A stretch of DNA of 37,216 nt, taken from positions 1 to 37,216 of the forward strand of contig JAATFW010000343.1 of the NCBI GenBank assembly GCA_015654985.1, written 5' to 3'. This document shows positions 19,866-28,291 of the stretch, piece after piece. Under the pieces are notes generated by a model. It was given only the letters and a program-made list of their open reading frames with translations. It had not been told where the DNA came from and made no database searches. The position numbers and the translations under genes are program-made. Numbering within the stretch: the first letter of the stretch is position 1; every line of letters starts with the position of its first letter. The stretch is from Sphingobacteriales bacterium (GTDB lineage: Bacteria > Bacteroidota > Bacteroidia > Sphingobacteriales > Sphingobacteriaceae).

Positions 19866-20471
19866 GTGGATAAGGTTAAAATACTTTCCAAATACATTCC
19901 TGAAGAAGCTGCATTTCTCATTAGCCGCTGGATCGATTATTTTAAATGTGATTTCAAAGTATCAGGAAACAGGAATACCAAATTCGGTGATTTCAGGCCG
20001 GGACAGAATGGAGAAAATGACCGTATCTCGGTAAACTACGATCTTAATTCTTATGCTTTTCTTATAACTACAGTGCATGAATTTGCACATCTTGTAACTT
20101 GGAAGGAACATAAAGGCAGGGTAAAACCTCATGGAGCCGAATGGAAGCTTAATTTCAGGAAAATGATGCAGCCATTTTTTGAAAAAGAGATTTTTCCTGA
20201 TGACCTTCATAAGGCTGTTACCCGGTATCTTGCAAATCCTGCTGCCTCGAGCTGCAGTGATATCAGCCTGTTCAGGGCTCTGAAGAAATATGACAGAGAT
20301 ACAGGTTTTAATACGGTTGAAAGTCTCCCTGTTAAAACAGTATTTATGTTAAAAGATGGAAGGACCTTTCAGAAAGGCCATCTTCTAAGAAAGCGCTATA
20401 GCTGTAAGGAAATAAATAGCGGAAGGGTTTATCTTTTTAATCCTATGGCAGAAGTATTTCCGGTTAAGTAA
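19866..20471 (+). CDS. SprT-like zinc metallopeptidase family protein
   Basis: 201 aa; VHEFAHLVTWKEHKGRVKPHGAEWKLNFRKMM (HExxH plus downstream H). Confidence 0.85.
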   Translation: MDKVKILSKYIPEEAAFLISRWIDYFKCDFKVSGNRNTKFGDFRPGQNGENDRISVNYDLNSYAFLITTVHEFAHLVTWKEHKGRVKPHGAEWKLNFRKMMQPFFEKEIFPDDLHKAVTRYLANPAASSCSDISLFRALKKYDRDTGFNTVESLPVKTVFMLKDGRTFQKGHLLRKRYSCKEINSGRVYLFNPMAEVFPVK

Positions 20472-20480
20472 GTTAGTAGC

Positions 20481-21281
20481 TTACTGCTTATTTCGTTTTA
20501 ATCCTCCGCCTTTATATACAGCTTCATTGTCGTCTGTGACGTCCCATTTAAGATCGAGCTTAACGCCGTCATATCTGCCGGGGTTTGAAGAGAGTTCTTT
20601 GATAAGATCGTCTTCCTTGTCTACTCTTATTACAGCCCTGAACGCATTGAGTTCATCTCTTGACAGGATTAAATATTTTGCCTTTGGATATTCTGTTATA
20701 CCATCAAAAACAAGGTTGAATTTGCCCCGCTGGTTGAGTGCGTCTTCCATGGAAGGAATATCATGAAGCGGATCTTTCGGTTCAGGCCCTGTCTGGATAA
20801 AAGGATTTTTTTCAGGTCCGGTATTATCCCCGGCTTTTTTTTGCTCTGTATAGAACAGAATATTATTTCTGAAGTAAGCATTAATTAATGCTTTGGATTG
20901 AACAACGTTATATGGCGCAGAACTTACCTGATAAAGCAGGAGTTTGTCTTTTTTTATATAATATCGTTTTTCGGTATTCCCATCGCCGCTATTGACTTTC
21001 TCTATATAGAGAACAGGTAAGCTGTTATTCATATATTTTGTAATGCTGAATGAGCGATCACCCGAAGAATATACGAGGCTCACCTCTTTTTCAAGGGCAG
21101 GGATAAGCTGGTTTATAGAATCTGCATAAGTTTTGATCGCACTTTCGTCAGGAAGGTTTTCCCGGGGTGTTTCTAACCCGGTCTGTGGATGATCGGGCTG
21201 CAGTTTATTACAGGAAATTATGAAAATTATAAAAAGAATAATTGCAGCAATTGTTCCCGGCACATGTCCAGCCTTCTTCAT
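20481..21281 (-). CDS. Hypothetical lipoprotein
   Basis: 266 aa with N-terminal TM and IISC lipobox (MKKAGHVPGTIAAIILFIIFIISCNKLQPDHPQ); no family recognised. Confidence 0.75.
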   Translation of the reverse strand: MKKAGHVPGTIAAIILFIIFIISCNKLQPDHPQTGLETPRENLPDESAIKTYADSINQLIPALEKEVSLVYSSGDRSFSITKYMNNSLPVLYIEKVNSGDGNTEKRYYIKKDKLLLYQVSSAPYNVVQSKALINAYFRNNILFYTEQKKAGDNTGPEKNPFIQTGPEPKDPLHDIPSMEDALNQRGKFNLVFDGITEYPKAKYLILSRDELNAFRAVIRVDKEDDLIKELSSNPGRYDGVKLDLKWDVTDDNEAVYKGGGLKRNKQ

Positions 21282-21473
21282 GGTAAAATAGTTCTATCTG
21301 TATAATTATAAGATAATCTAATGCCAAAAGCATCCATGTCGCTGAATGATTGTTTAAGGCGGAATACCTTTTACCGTCTTTCACCGTTTGTATAAAAAAG
21401 AGTGCAGTGTGTTGCTTTTACAGGCAAAAATTTAATTATTTATCATTCATTATGAAAATTTTACCTGAATAGG

Positions 21474-21504
21474 TTTTATGCACCTCCGAAACTTTGTAAG
21501 TTTG
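21474..21504 (+). promoter_or_regulatory. Putative Bacteroidota promoter for the DUF4198 gene
   Basis: TTTT (21474-21477) - N19 - TAAGTTTG (21497-21504), 18 nt before the ATG at 21523. Confidence 0.45.
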
Positions 21505-21522
21505 AGCTCAAGAAAGACTAAA

Positions 21523-22305
21523 ATGAAATACCTGTTCTGCTCATTATTAATTATCTGCTCAGTTAATTTGCTTTGTGCCCAGAGTTACTACCTTGTTCCT
21601 TCCAGTTTTTTTCTGGAGAAAGGACAAATGACCGGGATCGGAGTTTTTTATGGGAAAGGCTTTGACACGCTGAAAGCAAAGAGAACTCCAATTTCGCAGC
21701 TTTCTGAAGCCAGGTTATATGCTGAGGGTAAGCCGGTAAACCTGCTTCCGGAGGGCGGGAGTACACTAACTTATTTGTCAGTTCAGTTACCAGGTTCCGG
21801 TATTGGTCTCATTACAGCAAAAAAAGAAGTAAAGATAACTGAGATAGAGAGAGAAGATTTGATACGGCAGTTTTCAGGAGAAGGGTTTACTGATCTTTCA
21901 GAAAAGATAGCTGATAAAGATGAGTTTGATATCAATAATATCTTTGAGGCAAAAACCTTATTGATGGCTTCCAGGTCCGGAGGTAACTATTACAGTGAGA
22001 AAGCCGGCCAGGAACTGGAGCTTACTTTATCTCAAAATCCGTATAAGCTGCATTATGGCGAGGATATTGCAGTACAGGTGCTTTTCAGGGGAAAGCCGCT
22101 GGCAAAAGTACATACTGAAGTATATACCAAAACTCTGAATGGAAGTATCTTTGTTGCTGAATACCTTTCAGATGAAGAGGGTAAGGTGTATGTAAAGCTT
22201 AACAGGTCCGGCGAATGGATGATCAGGGCGGTTCATATTTTGCCTGCTGATCAGGGTATTGATTATAATCGCTGGAGTTCCTCTTACAGTTTCGGATTCA
22301 GATAG
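21523..22305 (+). CDS. DUF4198-like secreted protein (ORF track starts at 21478)
   Basis: Signal MKYLFCSLLIICSVNLLCAQ then YYLVPSSFFLEKGQ...GKPLAKVHTEVYTKTLNGSIFVAEYLSDEEGKVYVKLNRSGEWMIRAVHI...WSSSYSFGFR. Confidence 0.7.
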   Translation: MKYLFCSLLIICSVNLLCAQSYYLVPSSFFLEKGQMTGIGVFYGKGFDTLKAKRTPISQLSEARLYAEGKPVNLLPEGGSTLTYLSVQLPGSGIGLITAKKEVKITEIEREDLIRQFSGEGFTDLSEKIADKDEFDINNIFEAKTLLMASRSGGNYYSEKAGQELELTLSQNPYKLHYGEDIAVQVLFRGKPLAKVHTEVYTKTLNGSIFVAEYLSDEEGKVYVKLNRSGEWMIRAVHILPADQGIDYNRWSSSYSFGFR

Positions 22306-22335
22306 ATTTAACACTAAAATATATAATTATTACTT

Positions 22336-22854
22336 ATGAGAAAAATGATATCCCTTGCAGCAATCATTGGCCTGACAGTTTTATTTTCCTGTAAAAGTAA
22401 AAAGCCTCTTGTTGCCGATTCTACCCAATCCGGCCTTAATACCGATGTTCAGTATGATGCCTACAGAAATAAGATTCCCGGAACACAGGTAGAACGCGTA
22501 GACAAAAGTATCAGAGTCACTTTTGATTCTGAAATCCTGTTTCCTATTAATTCTTCTTATCTTACTAAGGACGCCGAAAAAAGCATCAAAACTCTTGTAG
22601 ACATCGTAAAGCAACAGGGGAATGCTAAGATAGTTATTGAAGGCCATTCGGATAAAACCGGTACTCCGGAGTATAACAAATGGCTTTCTGAGAAGAGAGC
22701 GGTTTCGGTAAAAACGATGGCTGTTAGCCTTGGCTTGCCTGAAGGCACCGTCTCTACCATTGGTTATGGAGATACGAAGCCGGTGGCCGACAATCGTACG
22801 CCTGAAGGACGTGCCAGGAACAGAAGGGTAGAAGTAATTATCACTCCTCTGTAG
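22336..22854 (+). CDS. OmpA-family lipoprotein
   Basis: 172 aa; lipobox LFSC; OmpA-C domain (IVIEGHSDKTGTPEYNKWLSEKRAVSV...GYGDTKPVADNRTPEGRARNRRVEVII). Confidence 0.92.
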   Translation: MRKMISLAAIIGLTVLFSCKSKKPLVADSTQSGLNTDVQYDAYRNKIPGTQVERVDKSIRVTFDSEILFPINSSYLTKDAEKSIKTLVDIVKQQGNAKIVIEGHSDKTGTPEYNKWLSEKRAVSVKTMAVSLGLPEGTVSTIGYGDTKPVADNRTPEGRARNRRVEVIITPL

Positions 22855-24073
22855 TCGTCATGCCTTTCCGGGCAGTGGAAGACGGTAATGCCAGGGAAAG
22901 AGCCTTCACCGGAAAGATCTTAAGGATCTGTCCCGGAACGATTGCAGTTGTTTTAAGCTTATTCCATACTTTAATATCCTGAACTTCTATGCCATATTGA
23001 TTGGCAATGGTAAGGATCGTTTCTCCTTTTTTTACTTTGTGATTGATTGATTCGGTACCGTTGTTTTGATAAGACGCATTTATGAGTTTGGGCCCCGCCT
23101 CTTTATTCAGGTTCAGTACTTCATATAAAGTATTGTAAGAAAGCTTGGTGGTAACCGGGATCACTACAGCTTTAGGACTTTCCGAACTGCCGTTAATGAT
23201 TTGCTTTTTATAAGACGCATTCAATACGTTTAATTCTTCAGGATCTATATTGGCCGCACGGGCAATATCATTTAATGATACAGTGCTGTTCACTGTTATA
23301 ACGTCTGTATTAATATGAAAATCAGGGTCTGATGGATTTATATTATGTTTCCAGTAATTATTCATTACGTAAGCGGTAGCAATAAAGGCGGGAACATAAT
23401 TTCGGGTCTCTACCGGTAAATAATCGCGTATTGACCAAAAATCTTTTTTCCCTCCTGCTTTTTGTATTGCCCATTTTATGTTATTGCGGCCGCAGTTATA
23501 AGAAGCAATAGCCAGAAGCCAGTCGTCGTACAGGAAATAAGAGTCGAGAAGATAACTTGCAGCAGCATTACATGACTTTACGGGGTCTTTCCGTTCGTCT
23601 ACCCAGTCGTCTATCTTAAGGCCGTATATTTTCCCCGTATCATACATAAACTGCCAGAGACCAGTAGCTCCCACTCTTGATACAGCATTAGGGTTGAGGG
23701 ATGACTCAATAACCGAAATGTACTTTAATTCCTCAGGCACGTTCCTGTCCTTTAAAACCTTATCGTAGATAGGGAAGTAATATTTAGCCAGTCCAAGTAC
23801 CTTGGCAAAGCGGGCTTTCTGAGTGGTGGTGTAAGTATCAATAAATTTTTGAACGTATTCGTTATAAGAGAGAGGTACCTTATCCTGGATGATCTCAAGG
23901 GACTGTTTAAATGTTAACGAATCAGAAGGTTTTGAATTGGTTGTTAAAAATTGTTTGCTACCAGTTGTTGCCATGCCTGCTGTTGAGATCGACATACAAA
24001 TCGCTCCAACGAGCAAAAACAGGGCTGAGGCCGTAGTTTTTCTCATCATACTTATCCTTTTGCCGCGAGGCAC
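22841..24073 (-). CDS. MltD-like lytic transglycosylase with SLT domain and LysM
   Basis: VPEELKYISVIESSLNPNAVSRVGATGLWQFMYDTGKIYGL, AIASYNCGRNNIKWA; C-terminal LysM HKVKKGETILTIANQYGIEVQDIKVWNKL. Confidence 0.92.
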   Translation of the reverse strand: MPRGKRISMMRKTTASALFLLVGAICMSISTAGMATTGSKQFLTTNSKPSDSLTFKQSLEIIQDKVPLSYNEYVQKFIDTYTTTQKARFAKVLGLAKYYFPIYDKVLKDRNVPEELKYISVIESSLNPNAVSRVGATGLWQFMYDTGKIYGLKIDDWVDERKDPVKSCNAAASYLLDSYFLYDDWLLAIASYNCGRNNIKWAIQKAGGKKDFWSIRDYLPVETRNYVPAFIATAYVMNNYWKHNINPSDPDFHINTDVITVNSTVSLNDIARAANIDPEELNVLNASYKKQIINGSSESPKAVVIPVTTKLSYNTLYEVLNLNKEAGPKLINASYQNNGTESINHKVKKGETILTIANQYGIEVQDIKVWNKLKTTAIVPGQILKIFPVKALSLALPSSTARKGMTTTEE

Positions 24074-24103
24074 GTTAAAATTTAATTTCCCCTTTATCCT
24101 AAA

Positions 24104-25552
24104 TTACCGGCCTTTTGTTACATCCATCAGATATTTTGAAAAAGCAAGCAGTTCGTTCTCTCCAAATCGTTTTCCGATCAATTGAATTCCTAACGGTAAA
24201 TTTTTACTGTTATTGTCCAGCGGAAGCGAAATTGCGGGGATTCCGGCAAGAGAAGCCTGTACCGTGAATATATCCGCAAGATACATTACTACCGGGTCAT
24301 CGGTTTTTTCTCCCAATCCAAAAGCGGGACCGGGTGAAGTAGGCAGTAAAATGAAATCATGATAGCTCAGGATCTCTTCAGTTTTATTACGGATTAGCCG
24401 CCTAACTCTCTGTGCCTTATCATAAAAAGCATCGTAATGCCCTGAACTTAATACAAAAGTTCCAAGCAGGATGCGACGCTTTACCTCTGTTCCGAAACCT
24501 TCAGATCGGGATTTCTTATAAGTAGATTCAAGGTCGGTGGCATTATCGCTTCGGTAACCGTAATGCACCCCGTCGTATCTTGCCAGGTTAGAGGAGGCCT
24601 CTGCCATGGTAAGAATGTAGTAGGTTGGAACTACATAATCGAGGTACGGAAAAGAAACCGGCTCTACAGTGTGCCCCTCGTCCTGTAATTTTTTTATGGT
24701 GGCCTCCATAAGCGCCTTCACTTCCGGATCAAGGCCTTCACTTTCCAGCGTTTCGGGAAGATATGCAATCCTCTTTTTGCCGCTGACATTAAGGTGCTGC
24801 GAGTAGGCCGGCACCGGCAACGTTGAAGAAGTACTGTCGTATTCGTCCTTTCCTGCAATAACTTCCATGATTATGGCGGCATCTTCTACAGAGGTAGTAA
24901 GAGGCCCCACCTGATCAAATGATGATGCGTAGGCTACAATGCCATGGCGTGATACTCTTCCATAAGTGGGTTTTAAGCCAACAACTCCGCAAAAAGAGGC
25001 GGGCTGGCGCACAGATCCGCCTGTATCAGTTCCGAGAGCTGCCATACATAATCCCGCCTGCACGGCAACGGCAGAACCACCGGAAGAACCACCGGAAACT
25101 TTTGTATTATCGGCATAGTTTTTTACGGGTCCAAACCAGGAATTTTCGTTAGAGCCCCCCATAGCAAATTCATCACAGTTCAGCCTTCCTATAATAATAG
25201 CATCTTCTGCAAGTAAACGTTCTACAACAGTAGATGAGAATATCGATTTATAATTTTCAAGAATTTTAGAACCTGCAGAAATGTGGTGATCCCGGTAACA
25301 TATTAAATCCTTTATACCAATGATCAGGCCTGCGAGCCTGCCCGCTTTTTTCCGGCTGATTTTATCCTGAATTTCTGCTGCACGCTGTAATGCCTCATTC
25401 TCATAGACTTCAATAAATGCATTCAGATATCTGTGGGCTTTAATACGTTCAAGATATTCTTCAACAAGATTCTTTAAATTCAACCTGCCTTCTTTTATTC
25501 CAGCCTGTACTGTATTTAGGGAAGAATGATGTTCCATGGCGTGAAGGTACAC
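24104..25552 (-). CDS. gatA: Asp-tRNA(Asn)/Glu-tRNA(Gln) amidotransferase subunit A
   Basis: 482 aa amidase signature: GGSSGGSAVAVQAGLCMAALGTDTGGSVRQPASFCGVVGLKPTYGRVSRHGIVAYASSFDQVGP. Confidence 0.95.
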   Translation of the reverse strand: MYLHAMEHHSSLNTVQAGIKEGRLNLKNLVEEYLERIKAHRYLNAFIEVYENEALQRAAEIQDKISRKKAGRLAGLIIGIKDLICYRDHHISAGSKILENYKSIFSSTVVERLLAEDAIIIGRLNCDEFAMGGSNENSWFGPVKNYADNTKVSGGSSGGSAVAVQAGLCMAALGTDTGGSVRQPASFCGVVGLKPTYGRVSRHGIVAYASSFDQVGPLTTSVEDAAIIMEVIAGKDEYDSTSSTLPVPAYSQHLNVSGKKRIAYLPETLESEGLDPEVKALMEATIKKLQDEGHTVEPVSFPYLDYVVPTYYILTMAEASSNLARYDGVHYGYRSDNATDLESTYKKSRSEGFGTEVKRRILLGTFVLSSGHYDAFYDKAQRVRRLIRNKTEEILSYHDFILLPTSPGPAFGLGEKTDDPVVMYLADIFTVQASLAGIPAISLPLDNNSKNLPLGIQLIGKRFGENELLAFSKYLMDVTKGR

Positions 25553-25567
25553 ATTTCTCTTAAATGG

Positions 25568-25604
25568 AAAAACCCCATACCATGCAATTCTGCAGAGTAT
25601 GGGG
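25568..25604 (-). terminator. Intrinsic terminator for the tatA genes (minus strand)
   Basis: Stem CCCCATAC (25573-25580) / GTATGGGG (25597-25604), inner TGCA/TGCA, with GGAAAAA on the left giving a U-run on the minus-strand transcript. Confidence 0.85.
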
Positions 25605-25641
25605 CCTAATAGTAAATATACAAAATCTTTCGCCTTATAAA

Positions 25642-25830
25642 TTAATAGTCCCGGCGCTCTTCATCTTTAAGAGAATCGCCATCTTTGGCATTCTTGAATT
25701 CCTTGACACCTTTACCCAGTCCACGCATCAGTTCCGGTATTTTTTTACCTCCAAAAATCAACAGGATCACCACAGCTATAATGATAAGCTCCGGGGCTCC
25801 AAGCACTCCCAGTAAAATAGTATTTAACAT
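25642..25830 (-). CDS. tatA: TatA/E-family twin-arginine translocase subunit (62 aa)
   Basis: GAPELIIIAVVILLIFGGKKIPELMRGLGKGVKEFKNA. Confidence 0.93.
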   Translation of the reverse strand: MLNTILLGVLGAPELIIIAVVILLIFGGKKIPELMRGLGKGVKEFKNAKDGDSLKDEERRDY

Positions 25831-25832
25831 AT

Positions 25833-26108
25833 TTATGAATTTATATGTGATTGTTCCGTTTCATTTTGCTGCGGATCAGACGGTTTACTGTCGGAATCTA
25901 CGTCCAGGTCGTCCTTTACAGCATTGATGTTGCGATGAATTTCCTGTTTGACCCCTTCGGAAGCATCTTTAAATTCCCGAATACCCTTACCCAGTCCTCT
26001 GGCTAATTCCGGTAGTTTTTTGCCCCCAAATAACAGCAGAATGGCAAATAATATTACCATTGTTTCGGGTGCTCCCATATTTAGAAATAAAAATAGTGAA
26101 TTCAGCAT
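25833..26108 (-). CDS. tatA: TatA/E-family twin-arginine translocase subunit (91 aa)
   Basis: GAPETMVILFAILLLFGGKKLPELARGLGKGIREFKDASEGVKQEI with acidic tail; 2 nt upstream of the second tatA. Confidence 0.93.
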   Translation of the reverse strand: MLNSLFLFLNMGAPETMVILFAILLLFGGKKLPELARGLGKGIREFKDASEGVKQEIHRNINAVKDDLDVDSDSKPSDPQQNETEQSHINS

Positions 26109-26195
26109 TGTTAAATGATTGAAAATTTCAAAAGCAATACAAATATAGACATTTAAAACGCTATGCGTGAGTAATTATTGTGTAATATAATAGGG

Positions 26196-27473
26196 TCAAT
26201 TGGCCAGCCATCCTTCCGGGTTCATTGGAACTGCAACCTTCCTGACTTCAAAATGAAGTTGGGTAGTGCCATCTACAGGATCGGTTATTACAGAACCTAT
26301 GTTTTGTTTTACACTCACTTTTTGACCTTTCGATACGCTGACAGTACGGAGATTTGAATATACCGTAAAATATTCGCCATGGCGGATGAGAACGGCATAC
26401 TGCCCGCCCAGATTGTATACAGTAGAAACTTCCCCGGAGAAAACGGCTCTTACTGCAGCTCCTTCGCTGGTTTTAATATCAATCCCATTATTGTCAACAG
26501 TAACATTGACGCCATAACCGTGAACCCCAAATCGTTCTACAATAGTACCAACCGCAACAGGCCATGGCAAACGGCCCCTGTTGCTTAAGAAGTCAGATGA
26601 AAGTTTTGCAGCCTCAGGAGTTGCAGCAAGAACACCGCCGCCCTTTGCTACAGGTTTTGCTTCAGTTCCGCTTTTTGCTGCAGCAGCCCTGGCCGCTGCT
26701 TCCGCACGGCGCCGTTCTTCTTCAATCTCCCGGCTGATGGCAGTTTGTATTGCCCGGTTTAGCCTGGAAACTTCTTTTTGTTTTGCAGTAAGTTCCTGGC
26801 GGAGTTGTTTTTCCTGTTTGCTTAACCTGCTTAGCTGTACCGATTGGTTGTTCTTTTCCTTACCGAGGGTTACTTTCTCTTTTTCCTGGTCGTTCAGTAA
26901 AGAACCCTTTTCCCTTTTATTATGGTCGAGTTCCACTATTTTAATTCCCAGGGCTTTTTGCGTTTGCTCAATATACTCTGCCTGTTTTTGACGGTAATCC
27001 CCGAATTGCTGAAGATATTTTAAACGCTTATAAGCCTGGTTAAAATCGTGTGAGGCAAAAATGAACATAAGTTTGCTGTAAGAGCTTTGGTTCCTGAAAG
27101 CAAAAAGTACCATCGCTGCATATTCCTTTTTAAGCCTGCTTAGCTGGCTTTGAAGAGAACGAACGGTATTTGTATTTTCTGAGATCTGGTTGTCAAGAAG
27201 ACGGATCTCAGAATTAACAGTCCTTATTTTTTCTTCACGAAGCCGTATCTGGGCGTTTAATGCATTTATCTGTTTCAACGACAGGCGTTTACTGTTTACA
27301 ACCTGGTTCTGAGACCGTCTTAGCATCTCGATCTCCTGGTTTAATGCTTCTTTGCGGCGTTTCAGCTCTGCACTGTTTTGTGCGAAAGCACTGCCTGCAA
27401 TAACCAGGAATAGAAAACAAAGGAACAGCCTTATTAAACTCATGGATGCAAACTTAGATAAAATTATTTTCAC
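26196..27473 (-). CDS. EnvC-like murein hydrolase activator, coiled coil plus degenerate LytM/M23 domain
   Basis: 425 aa; signal peptide, long coiled coil, C-terminal LPWPVAVGTIVERFGVHGYGVNVTVDNNGIDIKTSEGAAVRAVFSGEV...LHFEVRK. Confidence 0.9.
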   Translation of the reverse strand: MKIILSKFASMSLIRLFLCFLFLVIAGSAFAQNSAELKRRKEALNQEIEMLRRSQNQVVNSKRLSLKQINALNAQIRLREEKIRTVNSEIRLLDNQISENTNTVRSLQSQLSRLKKEYAAMVLFAFRNQSSYSKLMFIFASHDFNQAYKRLKYLQQFGDYRQKQAEYIEQTQKALGIKIVELDHNKREKGSLLNDQEKEKVTLGKEKNNQSVQLSRLSKQEKQLRQELTAKQKEVSRLNRAIQTAISREIEEERRRAEAAARAAAAKSGTEAKPVAKGGGVLAATPEAAKLSSDFLSNRGRLPWPVAVGTIVERFGVHGYGVNVTVDNNGIDIKTSEGAAVRAVFSGEVSTVYNLGGQYAVLIRHGEYFTVYSNLRTVSVSKGQKVSVKQNIGSVITDPVDGTTQLHFEVRKVAVPMNPEGWLAN

Positions 27474-27496
27474 AAGGAATCAATCTGCATAATCTG

Positions 27497-28291
27497 TTAC
27501 TGTAAACCTTTAGGGATGCTGAATGGCAAGTCGACTGCCTCATTCACAGTAACAGTATTGTATTTAAGGTCTACCAGTACAGGTTTATTGTCTGCATTTG
27601 ATCTTAGCTGAATATTTAATGGGATCTTCTTTCCCGACACGTCCTGGAAATCGCTGTAATTTGCCTGCAGGTTCTTCCCTGTTTGCCGGTCTTTTAAACT
27701 ATTCTCCGTTAACTTATTTTCTGTATTGAAGAAAAGTGTATAGCCAAGTTCTCCCATATTGCCGCTTAAACGGCTTTGATCGCCGGCTATTTCCACCTCA
27801 GAGGTGTCATTCAGAGTACCGGGAAGAGCATTGCCTATCAACAGCGCCTGCAAAGCCTTAAAGTCCAGGTTTCTGTTGGCAAACTGGTATATATAACTGA
27901 AAGGCTTCTTTATATAGGTTCCCTGTAGGCGGTTGCGAATTTTGATGCTATCAGGAGTGATAAGTACCCTGGCCACCTCCAGTCCTGCAATGGCTGTTAC
28001 TGAAATCCAGATTGCTTCATCTTTACGCATTCTGATAGTCATACCTACATTATTGCTGTTGTTATTAAGGCTTAATCCGGCTTTTGCTTTTATAGACAGC
28101 GTGTTAAAGTCAAACTGACCTGAAGAAATATTTCGCAGGATTTCTGTCTTAGCGGTTGAGCTGTTTCCGGCCGAAGGTATTCCTGCAGCAGCAGGAGGAT
28201 TGGAAACAGCGGCTTTTCTTGTTTTGCAGCCCGCCACCACCGCAAGGAGAACAGCCAGTAATATTATTTTATTCAAAAAATTTCTTTTCAT
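27497..28291 (-). CDS. DUF4292-like lipoprotein
   Basis: 264 aa; lipobox VVAGC; IRMRKDEAIWISVTAIAGLEVARVLITPDSIKIRNRLQGTYIKKPFSYI; between EnvC-like and TPR genes. Confidence 0.8.
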   Translation of the reverse strand: MKRNFLNKIILLAVLLAVVAGCKTRKAAVSNPPAAAGIPSAGNSSTAKTEILRNISSGQFDFNTLSIKAKAGLSLNNNSNNVGMTIRMRKDEAIWISVTAIAGLEVARVLITPDSIKIRNRLQGTYIKKPFSYIYQFANRNLDFKALQALLIGNALPGTLNDTSEVEIAGDQSRLSGNMGELGYTLFFNTENKLTENSLKDRQTGKNLQANYSDFQDVSGKKIPLNIQLRSNADNKPVLVDLKYNTVTVNEAVDLPFSIPKGLQ

